The position numbers and the translations under genes are program-made. A model generated the notes under the pieces. That model made no database searches. It saw only the letters and a program-made list of their open reading frames with translations, and had not been told where the DNA came from. A stretch of DNA of 64,000 nucleotides from a virus. Location of the stretch: IMG/VR virus record IMGVR_UViG_3300023174_007844, positions 1 through 64,000 of that record, one strand, 5' to 3'. Positions 1 through 9,150 of this stretch are shown here, in pieces (position 1 is the stretch's first letter; every line of letters begins with the position of its first letter).

Positions 1-423
1 AATTAAGTCAATGCCATGATCTTTAAATGCTTTAATTGGAAAGATATGGTCAACTTCGTAAACTTCAGGAATATTTTCGTAACTAAATATATGATTGTAC
101 AAATCATCCCTGGTGTATCCAAGCCTTAATTCATTAGACGACATATTTGAATATTGAGCCTTAACTAATCTTGACATCAATCTATTGTAAACTTGGGATA
201 TTTTTTTATAATCCTTAAGTGTTCTAACTCTAGATCGTTTCTTTAAATTGCATTGGGGACATCTTCTACCTAGTTTAAATTCACGAAATCTGTGAGCATA
301 TTTATTTCCACAAGAGCAAATATATTCTAATTTTTTTTCACTGCTTACATCCCCACTTAATAACGTGCAGTTGTTGTCATTGAAAAACTTTTTAACTTCT
401 ACATAAATCAATTTTCTTGCCAT
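1..423 (-). CDS. HNH homing-type endonuclease, partial (C-terminus outside window)
   Basis: The reading frame opens with an ATG at 423 and runs off the window after 141 codons (MARKLIYVEV...). A CSCG...CPQC pair around residues 37-60 suggests a small zinc ribbon. Near residue 125 the segment YEVDHIFPIKAF is the first half of an HNH beta-beta-alpha-metal motif (DH being the catalytic pair). The remaining Asn/His lie beyond the window. Its place next to nrd genes is typical of free-standing phage homing endonucleases. Family assignment is good; the target is unknown. Confidence 0.7.
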   Translation of the reverse strand, partial: MARKLIYVEVKKFFNDNNCTLLSGDVSSEKKLEYICSCGNKYAHRFREFKLGRRCPQCNLKKRSRVRTLKDYKKISQVYNRLMSRLVKAQYSNMSSNELRLGYTRDDLYNHIFSYENIPEVYEVDHIFPIKAFKDHGIDLI

Positions 424-481
424 ATTATAGAAATTATATGTATATATATTTAAAATGTAAACTAACCTAATAATAAAAAAA

Positions 482-506
482 AGAGGGGATTTCTCCCCTC
501 TTTTTT
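482..506 (-). terminator. Intrinsic terminator after nrdA
   Basis: An 8-bp GC-rich stem (AGAGGGGA/TCCCCTCT, loop TTTC) is flanked by an A-run on the left and T-run on the right. It can terminate nrdA leftward and would also work rightward. It overlaps the nrdA stop codon. Confidence 0.8.
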
Positions 507-2949
507 ATGCTCCGCAGCTTTCGCAATCTGGATTATCTAATGAACAGACCTTTGCAGAAAATTCATTAGGATCAAAATCCTTCATTTGTTCCACTTCTTT
601 AGGTTTTTCAACTTCTTGAATTGTTGCACTTGAAAGATCAATTCCAAGTCCCTTTAATGCTTGTGCTTTGGGCTTGACACGTAAATAATACATACCTGTC
701 TTCAATCCCAATTTCCAACCATACATATGAGCAGAAGATAGTTTACTTGCAGTAGGTTCAGCCATAAACATATTCAATGATTGTGATTGATCAATAAAGT
801 ATGAACGATCACGGGCCATTTCAAGAATAGACTTACCCTTCATTTCCCAAACTGTCTTGTAAACTTCTTTAATATCAGTAGGAATCTCAGGGATGTTTTG
901 AACTGAACCATTCTCATTGAATAATTTGAGTCTAACACTGTCATTCCAGATACCAAGGTTGACAAGATCTTCTACTAAATGCTTGTTAATAACGGCATAT
1001 TCACCACTCAAAGTATTACGCTTATAGAGATTGGTAGTAAATGGCTCAAAACATTCATTATTTCCAAGAATTTGTGCAGTTGAAGCAGTAGGCATTGGAG
1101 CAACAAGAAGTGAATTTCTCAAACCAAATTGCTTGATTTCTTCTTTGAGCGCTGAAAAATCCCACATACCGGAAAGATCATTTTCAGTAAGTCCCCAGAG
1201 GTCATATTGTAATGAACCTTGAGATGCTGGAGATCCTTCAAAAGACGCATAAGAGCCATATTTCTTTGCCAAATCCTTAGATGCAGTAAGAGCAGCAAAG
1301 TAAATTGTTTCAAAGATATCCTTGTTCAATTTACGTGCCTCTTCTGATTCAAACGGAAGACCCATCATTACAAAAGTATCTGCCAAACCTTGAACGCCTA
1401 AACCAATAGGACGATGCTTAAGGTTGGATGCTTGTGTTTCTGGTGTTGGATAGTAATTTACATCAATAACCTGATTCAAATTCACTGTTGCTTGATAAAC
1501 AACATCGAACAAGAATTTGAAATCATATTTACGTAATTTCTTATCCTTCTCACGAACCTTGCCAGATGGAATGATTACATATTTTGGCAATGCAATAGAA
1601 GCAAGATTACAAACAGCGGTCTCATTCTTATCTGTGTATTCAATAATTTCAGTGCAGAGATTTGAAGACTTGATTGTTCCAAGGTTCTTTTGATTGCTCT
1701 TATAGTTGCAAGCATCTTTGTAAAGCATATAAGGAGTGCCAGTTTCAACTTGTGAATCAAGAATCTTCTCCCATAATTCACGAGCCTTGATAGTCTTTAA
1801 AGCTTTGCCTTCTGCTTCATACTTCTCAAAAAGTTCAGTAAAAGCTTTCTTGTCTGGCGAATCATAAGCATCAATCAATCCTGGAACTTGATCTGGAGAG
1901 AATAATGACCAATTGCCATCAGCTTCAACTCGTTTCATAAACAAGTCAGGAATCCACATAGCCAAGAACAAATCTCTAGCACGTAATTCTTCCTTGCCTT
2001 GATTCTTACGAAGATCAAGAAATTCGAAAATATCTCCGTGCCAAGGCTCAAGGTAAACAGCAATTGAACCCTTGCGCTTTCCACCACCCTGATCAACGTA
2101 TCTAGCAGTTTCATTGAATACTTTGAGCATTGGAATAATTCCATTAGAATATCCATTGGTGCCCTTGATATAACTGCCTTTTGCACGAATCTTGTGGATG
2201 TTGATACCAATTCCGCCAGCAGATTGCGAAATTAAAGCACAATCTGAAAGTGTCTTGTAAATGCCAGGAATACTATCATCATCAATATCTAGTAAGAAAC
2301 AAGATGACAATTGAGGACGATTGGTTGAAGCATTGAAAAGAGTTGGAGTAGCGTGGGTAAAAAGACCTTGAGAAAGCATATCGTAAGTCTTCTGAACCAT
2401 TTCTAAATTATCACGCCAAATTCCCACAGCAACACGCATATAGAGGTGTTGTGGAGTTTCTGCTGGCTCATTGTCAATTTTCAAAAGATAAGATTTGCGC
2501 AATGTCATAAAACCGAAATAATCAAAATTGAAATCTCGATCATGGACAATCATTCCATCTAATTCTTGAGAATACTTTTGGATGACAGCGTAAACTTCAT
2601 CAGAAATCATTCCAGCTTTTTCACCAGTTTTTGGATTGATGTATTCGTAGAGCTTCTTTGCTATTACAGAGAAATCTTTTTCTACATTCTTGTATAGAGC
2701 TGTAATTGCAATACGAGCAGCAAGTTTACCAAAGTCAGGATGAACTGTGACCATTGATGCAGCAGTTTCAGCACTTAATTGATCCAACTCAGTACTAGAA
2801 ACACCATCATAAAGACCAGATACAACCTTGGTACTTACAATGTCTGGGTCTACACGTTCGTTCAAGCCATATGTAAGCTTCTTGATACGTGAGGAAATCT
2901 TTTCTAACTTCAATGGCTCTGTAGTACCATTGCGCTTCACAATATCCAT
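505..2949 (-). CDS. nrdA: Ribonucleoside-diphosphate reductase large subunit, class Ia
   Basis: 814 aa, the usual length for class Ia R1, which reduces NDPs to dNDPs for phage DNA synthesis. An ATP-cone occupies about residues 1-95. Active-site segments visible are QLSSCFLLDID, SSNLCTEI, CNLASIALP and PMPTASTAQI, and the redox-active tail ends CSLDNPDCESCGA. Long stretches (THATPTLFNASTNRPQLSS, INYY-type and GLADTFVMMGLPFES) match my memory of animal/yeast R1 much better than E. coli NrdA, so it belongs to the eukaryote-like branch. It lies 2 nt downstream of nrdB, forming an operon. No intein or intron interrupts it. Confidence 0.97.
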   Translation of the reverse strand: MDIVKRNGTTEPLKLEKISSRIKKLTYGLNERVDPDIVSTKVVSGLYDGVSSTELDQLSAETAASMVTVHPDFGKLAARIAITALYKNVEKDFSVIAKKLYEYINPKTGEKAGMISDEVYAVIQKYSQELDGMIVHDRDFNFDYFGFMTLRKSYLLKIDNEPAETPQHLYMRVAVGIWRDNLEMVQKTYDMLSQGLFTHATPTLFNASTNRPQLSSCFLLDIDDDSIPGIYKTLSDCALISQSAGGIGINIHKIRAKGSYIKGTNGYSNGIIPMLKVFNETARYVDQGGGKRKGSIAVYLEPWHGDIFEFLDLRKNQGKEELRARDLFLAMWIPDLFMKRVEADGNWSLFSPDQVPGLIDAYDSPDKKAFTELFEKYEAEGKALKTIKARELWEKILDSQVETGTPYMLYKDACNYKSNQKNLGTIKSSNLCTEIIEYTDKNETAVCNLASIALPKYVIIPSGKVREKDKKLRKYDFKFLFDVVYQATVNLNQVIDVNYYPTPETQASNLKHRPIGLGVQGLADTFVMMGLPFESEEARKLNKDIFETIYFAALTASKDLAKKYGSYASFEGSPASQGSLQYDLWGLTENDLSGMWDFSALKEEIKQFGLRNSLLVAPMPTASTAQILGNNECFEPFTTNLYKRNTLSGEYAVINKHLVEDLVNLGIWNDSVRLKLFNENGSVQNIPEIPTDIKEVYKTVWEMKGKSILEMARDRSYFIDQSQSLNMFMAEPTASKLSSAHMYGWKLGLKTGMYYLRVKPKAQALKGLGIDLSSATIQEVEKPKEVEQMKDFDPNEFSAKVCSLDNPDCESCGA

Positions 2950-2951
2950 AA

Positions 2952-3908
2952 CTAAAAGTCCTCATCGAATGAAATTTGTTCTTGAACTTCGCCAACACCA
3001 CTCTTAACATAGTCAGCAACTCTCTTCTCGAAGAAGTTGGTCTTGTTTTGCAAAGCAATATTAGCCATAAAGTCAAAAGGGTTCTCTGTATTATAGACTT
3101 TTCCTACACCTAAATCCATCAATAGGCGGTCAGAAACATACTCTAAATATTGCTTCATTAATTCAGAATTCATACCAATCAAAGAAACAGGCAATGCTTC
3201 AGTGATAAATTCTTTTTCAATAGTTAGAGCAGAGTCAATAATTTCAAGAATACGCTCACGAGAAAGTTTGTTCTCGATGTGGTTCTTGTATAGATGAACT
3301 GCAAAATCTGTATGCAATCCTTCATCACGAGAAATCAATTCGTTAGAGAAAGAAAGACCTGGCATCAAACCACGCTTCTTGAGCCAGAAGATACTGCAGA
3401 AAGAACCAGAGAAGAAAATGCCTTCTACAGCAGCAAACGCAATTAGACGCTCTACAAAAGACTCAGAACCAATCCACTTAAGAGCCCATTCTGCTTTCTT
3501 TTGAACAGCTGGAACTGTATCAATTGCATTGAAAAGATGGTTTTGCTCTTCTTTGTCTTTGATGTAAGTGTCAATGAGAAGGGAGTATGTCTCGGAGTGA
3601 ATATTTTCCATCATAATCTGGAAACCATAGAAGAATTTAGCTTCTGTGTACTGTACTTCAGCAACAAAATTTTCTGCTAAGTTTTCATTTACAATTCCAT
3701 CGGATGCAGCAAAGAATGCCAAAACATGCTTGACAAAATGCTGTTCTCCTTCATTCAATTTTTCCCAGTCAGTAAGGTCCTGAGCTAAGTCAATTTCTTC
3801 AGCAGTCCAGAAAACTTGCTGTGCTTTTTTGTAATAATTCCAAATGTCGTGATGTTCAATTGGGAATAAAACAAAACGATTTTTATTCTCTTGAAGTATT
3901 TTTTCCAT
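2952..3908 (-). CDS. nrdB: Ribonucleoside-diphosphate reductase small subunit, class Ia
   Basis: 318 aa from the ATG at 3908; an upstream in-frame TTG adds only four residues and is less likely. It supplies the diiron-tyrosyl radical to NrdA. Ligand-bearing helices are visible: [33 protein letters not shown] followed by the radical Tyr in TYSLLID, and [11 protein letters not shown]...[11 protein letters not shown]. The C-terminal tail ISFDEDF is the peptide that docks onto R1. [19 protein letters not shown] and [20 protein letters not shown] closely resemble eukaryotic R2. First gene of the nrd pair, preceded by a hairpin. Confidence 0.97.
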   Translation of the reverse strand: MEKILQENKNRFVLFPIEHHDIWNYYKKAQQVFWTAEEIDLAQDLTDWEKLNEGEQHFVKHVLAFFAASDGIVNENLAENFVAEVQYTEAKFFYGFQIMMENIHSETYSLLIDTYIKDKEEQNHLFNAIDTVPAVQKKAEWALKWIGSESFVERLIAFAAVEGIFFSGSFCSIFWLKKRGLMPGLSFSNELISRDEGLHTDFAVHLYKNHIENKLSRERILEIIDSALTIEKEFITEALPVSLIGMNSELMKQYLEYVSDRLLMDLGVGKVYNTENPFDFMANIALQNKTNFFEKRVADYVKSGVGEVQEQISFDEDF

Positions 3909-3921
3909 ATTTTTTGACAAT

Positions 3922-3957
3922 AAAAAATACCTGAAAGAAATCTATCAGATATTTTTT
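3922..3957 (-). terminator. Hairpin with A/T tails upstream of nrdB
   Basis: AAAAAATACCTGA pairs with TCAGATATTTTTT (one mismatch, loop of about 10 nt). On the minus strand it follows the gene ending at 3985 and sits only 14 nt before the nrdB ATG, so it either terminates upstream transcripts or folds the nrdB leader. Confidence 0.55.
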
Positions 3958-3984
3958 ATCCCTTCCTTTAATTAGTATGAGGTA

Positions 3985-4428
3985 TTAATTGTAATTCTGC
4001 AACTCAAACGGGTCCAAATTCTTAAGCTTTTTGATTAATTCTTCTAGCCTCTTTTTATATAATCTGTTTGCAATAATATAATCTAACAATCTTTCTTGAA
4101 CTAAAGATTTATCTAAATCCTTTTCATCCAATACATCTAAAATTTCATCCACTTTTTTCTCAAAAGCAGTGTCAAGAAGCATTTGTGCTTGCTTGTCATC
4201 TGCTCTAAAACCTGACGGATGAACGTCCAAGGATGACAACACAAAACTTGGATTTAAGTTCCTAGACTCATCAATAAGTTTTGTCCAAGAGTGATATTTA
4301 CTGACTATATTATTCTCTTCTGGTTTAGAAAATTCCTCAACAGAAATGTTAATAATTCCGTTATTTTTCTTAGCAAAATAATCCGATAAAAATTGTCTTT
4401 TTTGATCAAGCCAGCTAGTTTTTCTCAT
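3985..4428 (-). CDS. Hypothetical protein, charged C-terminal helices
   Basis: 147 aa, not recognised. The N-terminus (MRKTSWLDQKRQFLSDYFAKK) is basic, and the last third is a lysine/glutamate-rich helical region (RLYKKRLEELIKKLKNL). It starts 3 nt after the SpoVS-like gene, so it is probably co-transcribed with that gene and the sigma-like gene. Function unknown. Confidence 0.75.
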   Translation of the reverse strand: MRKTSWLDQKRQFLSDYFAKKNNGIINISVEEFSKPEENNIVSKYHSWTKLIDESRNLNPSFVLSSLDVHPSGFRADDKQAQMLLDTAFEKKVDEILDVLDEKDLDKSLVQERLLDYIIANRLYKKRLEELIKKLKNLDPFELQNYN

Positions 4429-4431
4429 CTC

Positions 4432-4818
4432 TTACAATGCAAACTTAATATCAATAGCAAAAATGCGTGTTGAAATTCCCTTTGTTTTCTTGCCAGCCAC
4501 TTCAGCATTGTATTCTGATTGACGACAAACTAAAACTGATCCATTAGTTAAGCTTTCAACTTCTCTGGATGCTAGTCTAAAAGCAGTCATTGTAGAATTC
4601 AATGCAGTGGGGCCAACTGATAAAATTCTAACATATTCATGGTCTTTTAGCACATGTAAAATACTACGACTTAAGCCAACAGGATCGGTGGGTCTTTTTG
4701 TAGGATCTTCCGCATTTGGATCTCCTCCTCTAGCTTTCAATATCCTTGGGTCATTTGAATTATTCTTTGACTTATCATTTGTGGCAATAGTGCTCACAGG
4801 TTCTTCAATTTTATCCAT
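4432..4818 (-). CDS. SpoVS-like (stage V sporulation protein S family) protein
   Basis: 128 aa. About 45 residues of disordered, polar N-terminus precede a domain starting DPVGLSRSILHVLKDHEYV. The domain follows the SpoVS pattern: a 'VAGALAG.LR'-like helix, then an alternating strand and helix (RILSVGPTALNSTMTAFRLA), then a central S/G-rich loop and a final strand (TRIFAIDIKFAL) in place of the canonical 'AI.L.VEP'. SpoVS proteins are small Alba-like-fold putative nucleic-acid binders from Firmicutes, Deinococcus-Thermus and related groups. SD GAGG precedes the ATG. Sits between the sigma-like gene and an orphan. Assignment is from motif memory; function in the phage is inferred only. Confidence 0.7.
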   Translation of the reverse strand: MDKIEEPVSTIATNDKSKNNSNDPRILKARGGDPNAEDPTKRPTDPVGLSRSILHVLKDHEYVRILSVGPTALNSTMTAFRLASREVESLTNGSVLVCRQSEYNAEVAGKKTKGISTRIFAIDIKFAL

Positions 4819-4820
4819 TT

Positions 4821-5795
4821 TTAGTTTTCCTCAATTCCAATAAGAGACATTTTCGTCTTAATATTTTCTACAGCTTTATTAAACTCTGAAGCAGTGCAAC
4901 CATATAGTTTTGAATCGTATTTTAGCTTTGAAGAGCCATTCAAGATTGTTGCAATAATTTTATTTTCAACTTCATCTAAATCTAAATTCATTAGATTATT
5001 AATTTTGTTGTCATCTTTTATACTATCATAATAACAAACATCTTCATTGTCATCTTCTTCAGACATGTAAACACTTAAAGCTCTAGGTGAAACAGTTTGA
5101 TAATCAGGATATAGCTCATTGAATTTTTGAAAAAGCATAGATGAATGCTTAGACAAAATATGCTTCTTTATGATTGCTGTACGCTTCTTGACTATACAAG
5201 TTTCGCACCCACCATCTTTTTTAGTTTCACAATTTTCATCACATTCATAACTTCTTGGCATTTTATGAGACTTGCAGAAATTACATCTTTCAAGTTCTTC
5301 TAAAATTACACCAGTGTTTAAGAGATGATCCCAAAGAATATGATGATGATGAACTAGGATGTGAGTGGAAAGAGGATTTACCCATTTTTCACATATAGGG
5401 CATTTCTGGGATGGATTTCTTTTACCAGCATTGTCAGCCTTAACTAAATTGATATAGTTGTGTTGCAATGCACCGATAAAATAGTTTTTGAATTCCCCGC
5501 TTCCTCCATAACGAGACACTTTTCTCGTATTTCGGGGTTTCCAATTTGATAAAACATTGCAAAAAATCTTTATATAATCTGATGCAAAATCTTCTTGTGA
5601 ATCATACAAATAATGGTATTGATTCCACCATTCTTGCATGTGTAAATAAGGCGGATATAACTTACATACTTCTTTGTAGTCACGATCTATCCGCCATTTA
5701 TTGCCCGACAGTAAAGCTTCTTGATATTTTAGGATGGCCTTCTCTAAATTTTCTTGAGTCCTTATCTTTGCTTGTTTTGTAATATCCTCGTTCAC
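4821..5795 (-). CDS. Zinc-finger protein with sigma-factor-like ends (putative phage sigma factor)
   Basis: 324 aa with a GTG start, supported by GAGGG about 10 nt upstream and a TATAAT (5821-5826, minus) further up. Residues about 60-120 (DFASDYIKIFCNVLSNWKP, then GEFKNYFIGALQHNYINLVK) resemble sigma region 2. Then come Cys/His clusters (CPICEKWVNPLSTHILVHHH; CNFCKSH; CDENCETKKDGGCETC; HILSKH), probably several zinc fingers. The C-terminal 50 residues (LDEVENKIIATILNGSS...ASEFNKAVENIKTKM) resemble a region-4 helix-turn-helix. A transcription-specificity role is an inference; it could instead be another zinc DNA-binding regulator. Confidence 0.5.
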   Translation of the reverse strand: MNEDITKQAKIRTQENLEKAILKYQEALLSGNKWRIDRDYKEVCKLYPPYLHMQEWWNQYHYLYDSQEDFASDYIKIFCNVLSNWKPRNTRKVSRYGGSGEFKNYFIGALQHNYINLVKADNAGKRNPSQKCPICEKWVNPLSTHILVHHHHILWDHLLNTGVILEELERCNFCKSHKMPRSYECDENCETKKDGGCETCIVKKRTAIIKKHILSKHSSMLFQKFNELYPDYQTVSPRALSVYMSEEDDNEDVCYYDSIKDDNKINNLMNLDLDEVENKIIATILNGSSKLKYDSKLYGCTASEFNKAVENIKTKMSLIGIEEN

Positions 5796-5849
5796 TTAAG
5801 ATTCCCTCGTTGATATTACAATTATAACTACTGTTTTTAAAATTAGAAA

Positions 5850-7643
5850 TCACCCAGAATGTTTTATATCTTCAAGAATCATTACTAAATTATTATTTCC
5901 TGACCAATTGTCTAACTCTACAGTGTAAACAACATCAACTTTATCGCCAGGTTGGAATTCATTGCAAATATAGCCTCGTCTCCAAGCATTAGCAGGAACC
6001 CAAGTTTTTTCACCATTTGACAATTTTAATTTAGCGTGTTTGCCTTGGGTTAGTGGCTTAGCTTCAACAAGAGTCATATTCTTGGTGATGAAAATTGGAT
6101 TATGATTGCCACTACCAAAAGGAGATATTTTTGAAAGATGAGCATATGTCTTGATATTCAAATCACCAAAAGGCATACGAGCATCAATGTCAATAATTTT
6201 CTCAGAAGATGGTTCTCCCAATTTATCTTGAGCATAATTATTTAATGCTTCTCTCATTGCTGGAATATTGTCTATAGCAAGTTCAAAACCAGCAGCAAAA
6301 GCATGACCCCCACAAACAGTAGAACCATCTGCTCTTTTCTTGAATAACTTCCAAGCTTCTTCTGACTTGAGAGCATCCAAAATATTAAAATCACGAGTGG
6401 AACGACAAGAACCTTTAGCATATCCATCTTTCTTGAACGAACAAACCAATGAAGGCTTGTTGTACATTTCAGCAATTTTTCCAGCAATCAAACCTATCAA
6501 TCCAGGGTGCCAATCTTCAGCACCAATTATTAATATATGTTCTTTTTCTAAATCAAAATTTTTCTCGACATAATCTATAGCCTGTTGAGTGGCTTTTTCT
6601 TGCTGCTCTTGTCTTTTAGTGTTTGCATTGTTCATCTGTTTGGCAAGATTAGCTGCTGTAATTTCATCTTTAGACAGCAGCAGTGACAAAGCAGTACCAG
6701 CATCAGCAAGTCTACCAATAGCATTAATTCTTGGACCAATTTGAAATCCAATAGTTGTAGGAGTTACATCTTTCACACCAGCAATACGAAGAAGTTCTTT
6801 AATGCCAGGTTTATTACTACTAGAAAGAATTGAACATCCATAATTGACAATCACTCTGTTTTCGTCAATCATTGGAGCAACGTCAGCTACAGTTCCTAAT
6901 GCTGCAAATTCAATCAATTCATCTACAAAATCAAAAACATTTAGTTTACGATATCGAGCCAATCCAAGCATTAATTTAAATGCAATTCCACAGCCAGCCA
7001 AATAGTCAAATGGATAGCGTTGGAAATCATCTGTCTTATGAGATTTAAAATGCTCACCTGGATAAAAAGGATCATCTCTATTTGGGTTTACTACTGCCAT
7101 AGCTTCTGGTAATGATCCATCTTCACTAGGATGATGATGGTCAGTGATAATCAAATCAAGATTTTTCTCTTTTGCATAAGCTCCAGTTTCAAATGCAACA
7201 ATTCCACAGTCAACACTCATAAGAAGAGTTGCACCAGAAGCTAAAGCCTGATCTACAGAATGAATCTTGATATCGTATCCATCTTCCATTCTGTGAGGGA
7301 CTTTGTATTCTATATTGGCTCCCATTTTTTCTAGAGCAGTGACAACAATAGCTGTAGATGTAATACCGTCAACATCATAGTCACCCCATACAAAGATTTT
7401 CTCACCTGTATCTATTGCTTTGCTTATTCTTTTGATAGCAATTTCTGCATCAGGAAGAGTCATTGGATTGTGAAGTTTATTGATCTTAAGGTCAAGAAAT
7501 TGTTCAGCTTTATCCACTGAATCAATTCCACGAGTAAGCATAACTTGGGCTACAGGAATAGGTATTTCAAGTTCATATGCAAGTTCTTTGACATCTTGCA
7601 TACTACAATCTCTCATTTTCCAAACAGTTTCAATTCTATCCAT
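5850..7643 (-). CDS. recJ: RecJ-like single-strand DNA exonuclease
   Basis: 597 aa, close to bacterial RecJ length, a 5'-3' ssDNA exonuclease of recombination and mismatch repair. DHH phosphoesterase motifs are present: DYDVDGITSTAI (about residue 92), SVDCGI, TDHHHPSED (DHH signature, about 168), GCGIAFKLM, and the DHHA1 motif GGHAFAAGFEL. The C-terminal OB region follows (HAKLKLSNGEKTWVPANAW). It overlaps the primase gene by 8 nt, indicating translational coupling. Confidence 0.93.
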   Translation of the reverse strand: MDRIETVWKMRDCSMQDVKELAYELEIPIPVAQVMLTRGIDSVDKAEQFLDLKINKLHNPMTLPDAEIAIKRISKAIDTGEKIFVWGDYDVDGITSTAIVVTALEKMGANIEYKVPHRMEDGYDIKIHSVDQALASGATLLMSVDCGIVAFETGAYAKEKNLDLIITDHHHPSEDGSLPEAMAVVNPNRDDPFYPGEHFKSHKTDDFQRYPFDYLAGCGIAFKLMLGLARYRKLNVFDFVDELIEFAALGTVADVAPMIDENRVIVNYGCSILSSSNKPGIKELLRIAGVKDVTPTTIGFQIGPRINAIGRLADAGTALSLLLSKDEITAANLAKQMNNANTKRQEQQEKATQQAIDYVEKNFDLEKEHILIIGAEDWHPGLIGLIAGKIAEMYNKPSLVCSFKKDGYAKGSCRSTRDFNILDALKSEEAWKLFKKRADGSTVCGGHAFAAGFELAIDNIPAMREALNNYAQDKLGEPSSEKIIDIDARMPFGDLNIKTYAHLSKISPFGSGNHNPIFITKNMTLVEAKPLTQGKHAKLKLSNGEKTWVPANAWRRGYICNEFQPGDKVDVVYTVELDNWSGNNNLVMILEDIKHSG

Positions 7644-8403
7644 TTTCAGCCCTTATATTTAATGTTTTCTTACCAGAATCAATCATCTTCAAAATAGTTT
7701 CATCAAGAAGAGATATATCATATTTCTGGACAAAATCATCAGGATCCATACCTGGTGGAAGAAATATTCTTATAGCCTTCAATCCCAATTCTTCTATCTT
7801 ATTCACAACTTTTTCTGATGCAATTTTACCAGCATCGTCACCATCCATAAGAACAACTAGATTATCACAGTATCTGGAGGCGAGAGCAATTTGATGATCA
7901 GATATCGCAGTGCCACAAAGAGCCACTACATTTTCTAATCCATTATCATAAAATGAATAAACGTCAAAATATCCCTCTGTCAATATAAGGTAATTCTTTT
8001 GACGTGCCATTGTTTTTGCGATATCAAGAAAGAATAAATTTCTATTCTTTTGATATGGCTCGTTTATCCATTTGCCTTTGTTCCATTTATTGATTTTGTC
8101 AGCACACTTAGCAGGTTCATGCCCATAAAGATCCCAAAATGCTTGTACTGTTTGTTCTTTAAGATCTGGAATTTGTCTACCAGCTAGAGCAATAAAATTA
8201 CCATGAACATCTTTAATTGGAACAATTAATCTGCCTTTTAATAATGGAAATTCATATCTAGAATATGAAGGGCAGAAAGCAATAAGATTATTTTTGACGA
8301 TTTTGTCAGATAAATTTCTAGTTTCAAAATATTCTTGAACAGTTTTATTCTCTTCAAAGTTGCGGAGAAATTGATTATAGTTCAATTCAAAGCTGTTCAT
8401 CAT
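7636..8403 (-). CDS. DnaG-type primase catalytic (TOPRIM) subunit lacking the zinc domain
   Basis: 255 aa. The core contains the DnaG N-subdomain (RLIVPIKDVHGNFIALAGR) and the TOPRIM metal motifs LILTEGYFDVYSF (Glu), VVLMDGDDAGK (DxD-type) and LPPGMDPDDFV. The chain starts directly with the catalytic region. No CHC2 zinc finger precedes it; that domain is a separate gene at 17281-17913. No C-terminal helicase-binding domain is visible. Followed by recJ with an 8-nt overlap. Confidence 0.85.
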   Translation of the reverse strand: MMNSFELNYNQFLRNFEENKTVQEYFETRNLSDKIVKNNLIAFCPSYSRYEFPLLKGRLIVPIKDVHGNFIALAGRQIPDLKEQTVQAFWDLYGHEPAKCADKINKWNKGKWINEPYQKNRNLFFLDIAKTMARQKNYLILTEGYFDVYSFYDNGLENVVALCGTAISDHQIALASRYCDNLVVLMDGDDAGKIASEKVVNKIEELGLKAIRIFLPPGMDPDDFVQKYDISLLDETILKMIDSGKKTLNIRAENG

Positions 8404-8478
8404 TTAAATTGTATCATTAAAGGTAGAAAAATCAACTCTTTGGAAAGTAATAGTATCATTTTAGTTTAGGTCGTAAAA

Positions 8479-9150
8479 ATGAATAAATTTCAAAAATTAG
8501 CTCAATTAAATAGAGACATTGAATTATTGGAAAAAGCTGGCAAAATTAAAGCAGCAAATATTCTACATGAAAAGTTTGTCAAGGAATCTCAATTGGCAAT
8601 TTCAACTCCTGTGCAAACAACAGTGCCTGTAGCTTACAGTGCGATGGCTTACAGACCAATGCCGGTTGCTCAGCCAGCAGTAAGAATGCCAAATGCACCA
8701 GTGGTAACTGCACCAGCTGCACCAGTGGCAGTTATGCCAACTCCTGGAGCTGCAGCTCTTCAGCAACAAGTAGTGCCTAATTCAGTCCCTGCGCCTTCAC
8801 CTGGTGCCACAACTCCTCCAATTAAATATGAAGCTCCACCAGTTGCTAAGCCCCAACCACAAGTTACACCCCCACCCACACCCACTCCAACAGAAGGTGG
8901 TAATTACAATATGATACCTGGGCCTGGAAAAACTACAATTTTTACAGATCCATCAACTGGAAATAATGTAGATCCCCCTGGCAGCGAAGATTTGTTTAAT
9001 ACTTTTTACGAACAATTGCAAGATGCTAACAAATATCCAGAACCTCAAAGAAGTCAATATTTAAAGTTCTTATATGGCAAAATTAATAAATTTAAATCCA
9101 AGTTAGGCAATAGATTGCATAGCAGTTTATTTGATGTGTATTTAGGATAA
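8479..9150 (+). CDS. Candidate virion protein: N-terminal helical leader plus Pro/Ala-rich linker
   Basis: 223 aa. The first 38 residues (FQKLAQLNRDIELLEKAG, then KIKAANILHEKF, ending KESQ) form an amphipathic helical hairpin shared with several proteins in this window. Residues about 40-150 are a Pro/Ala/Val/Thr-rich low-complexity linker, followed by a small folded C-terminus (LFNTFYEQLQDANKYPEPQR...). SD AGGT. Followed immediately by a gene with the same N-terminus. Probable structural or packaged protein by inference. Confidence 0.75.
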   Translation: MNKFQKLAQLNRDIELLEKAGKIKAANILHEKFVKESQLAISTPVQTTVPVAYSAMAYRPMPVAQPAVRMPNAPVVTAPAAPVAVMPTPGAAALQQQVVPNSVPAPSPGATTPPIKYEAPPVAKPQPQVTPPPTPTPTEGGNYNMIPGPGKTTIFTDPSTGNNVDPPGSEDLFNTFYEQLQDANKYPEPQRSQYLKFLYGKINKFKSKLGNRLHSSLFDVYLG

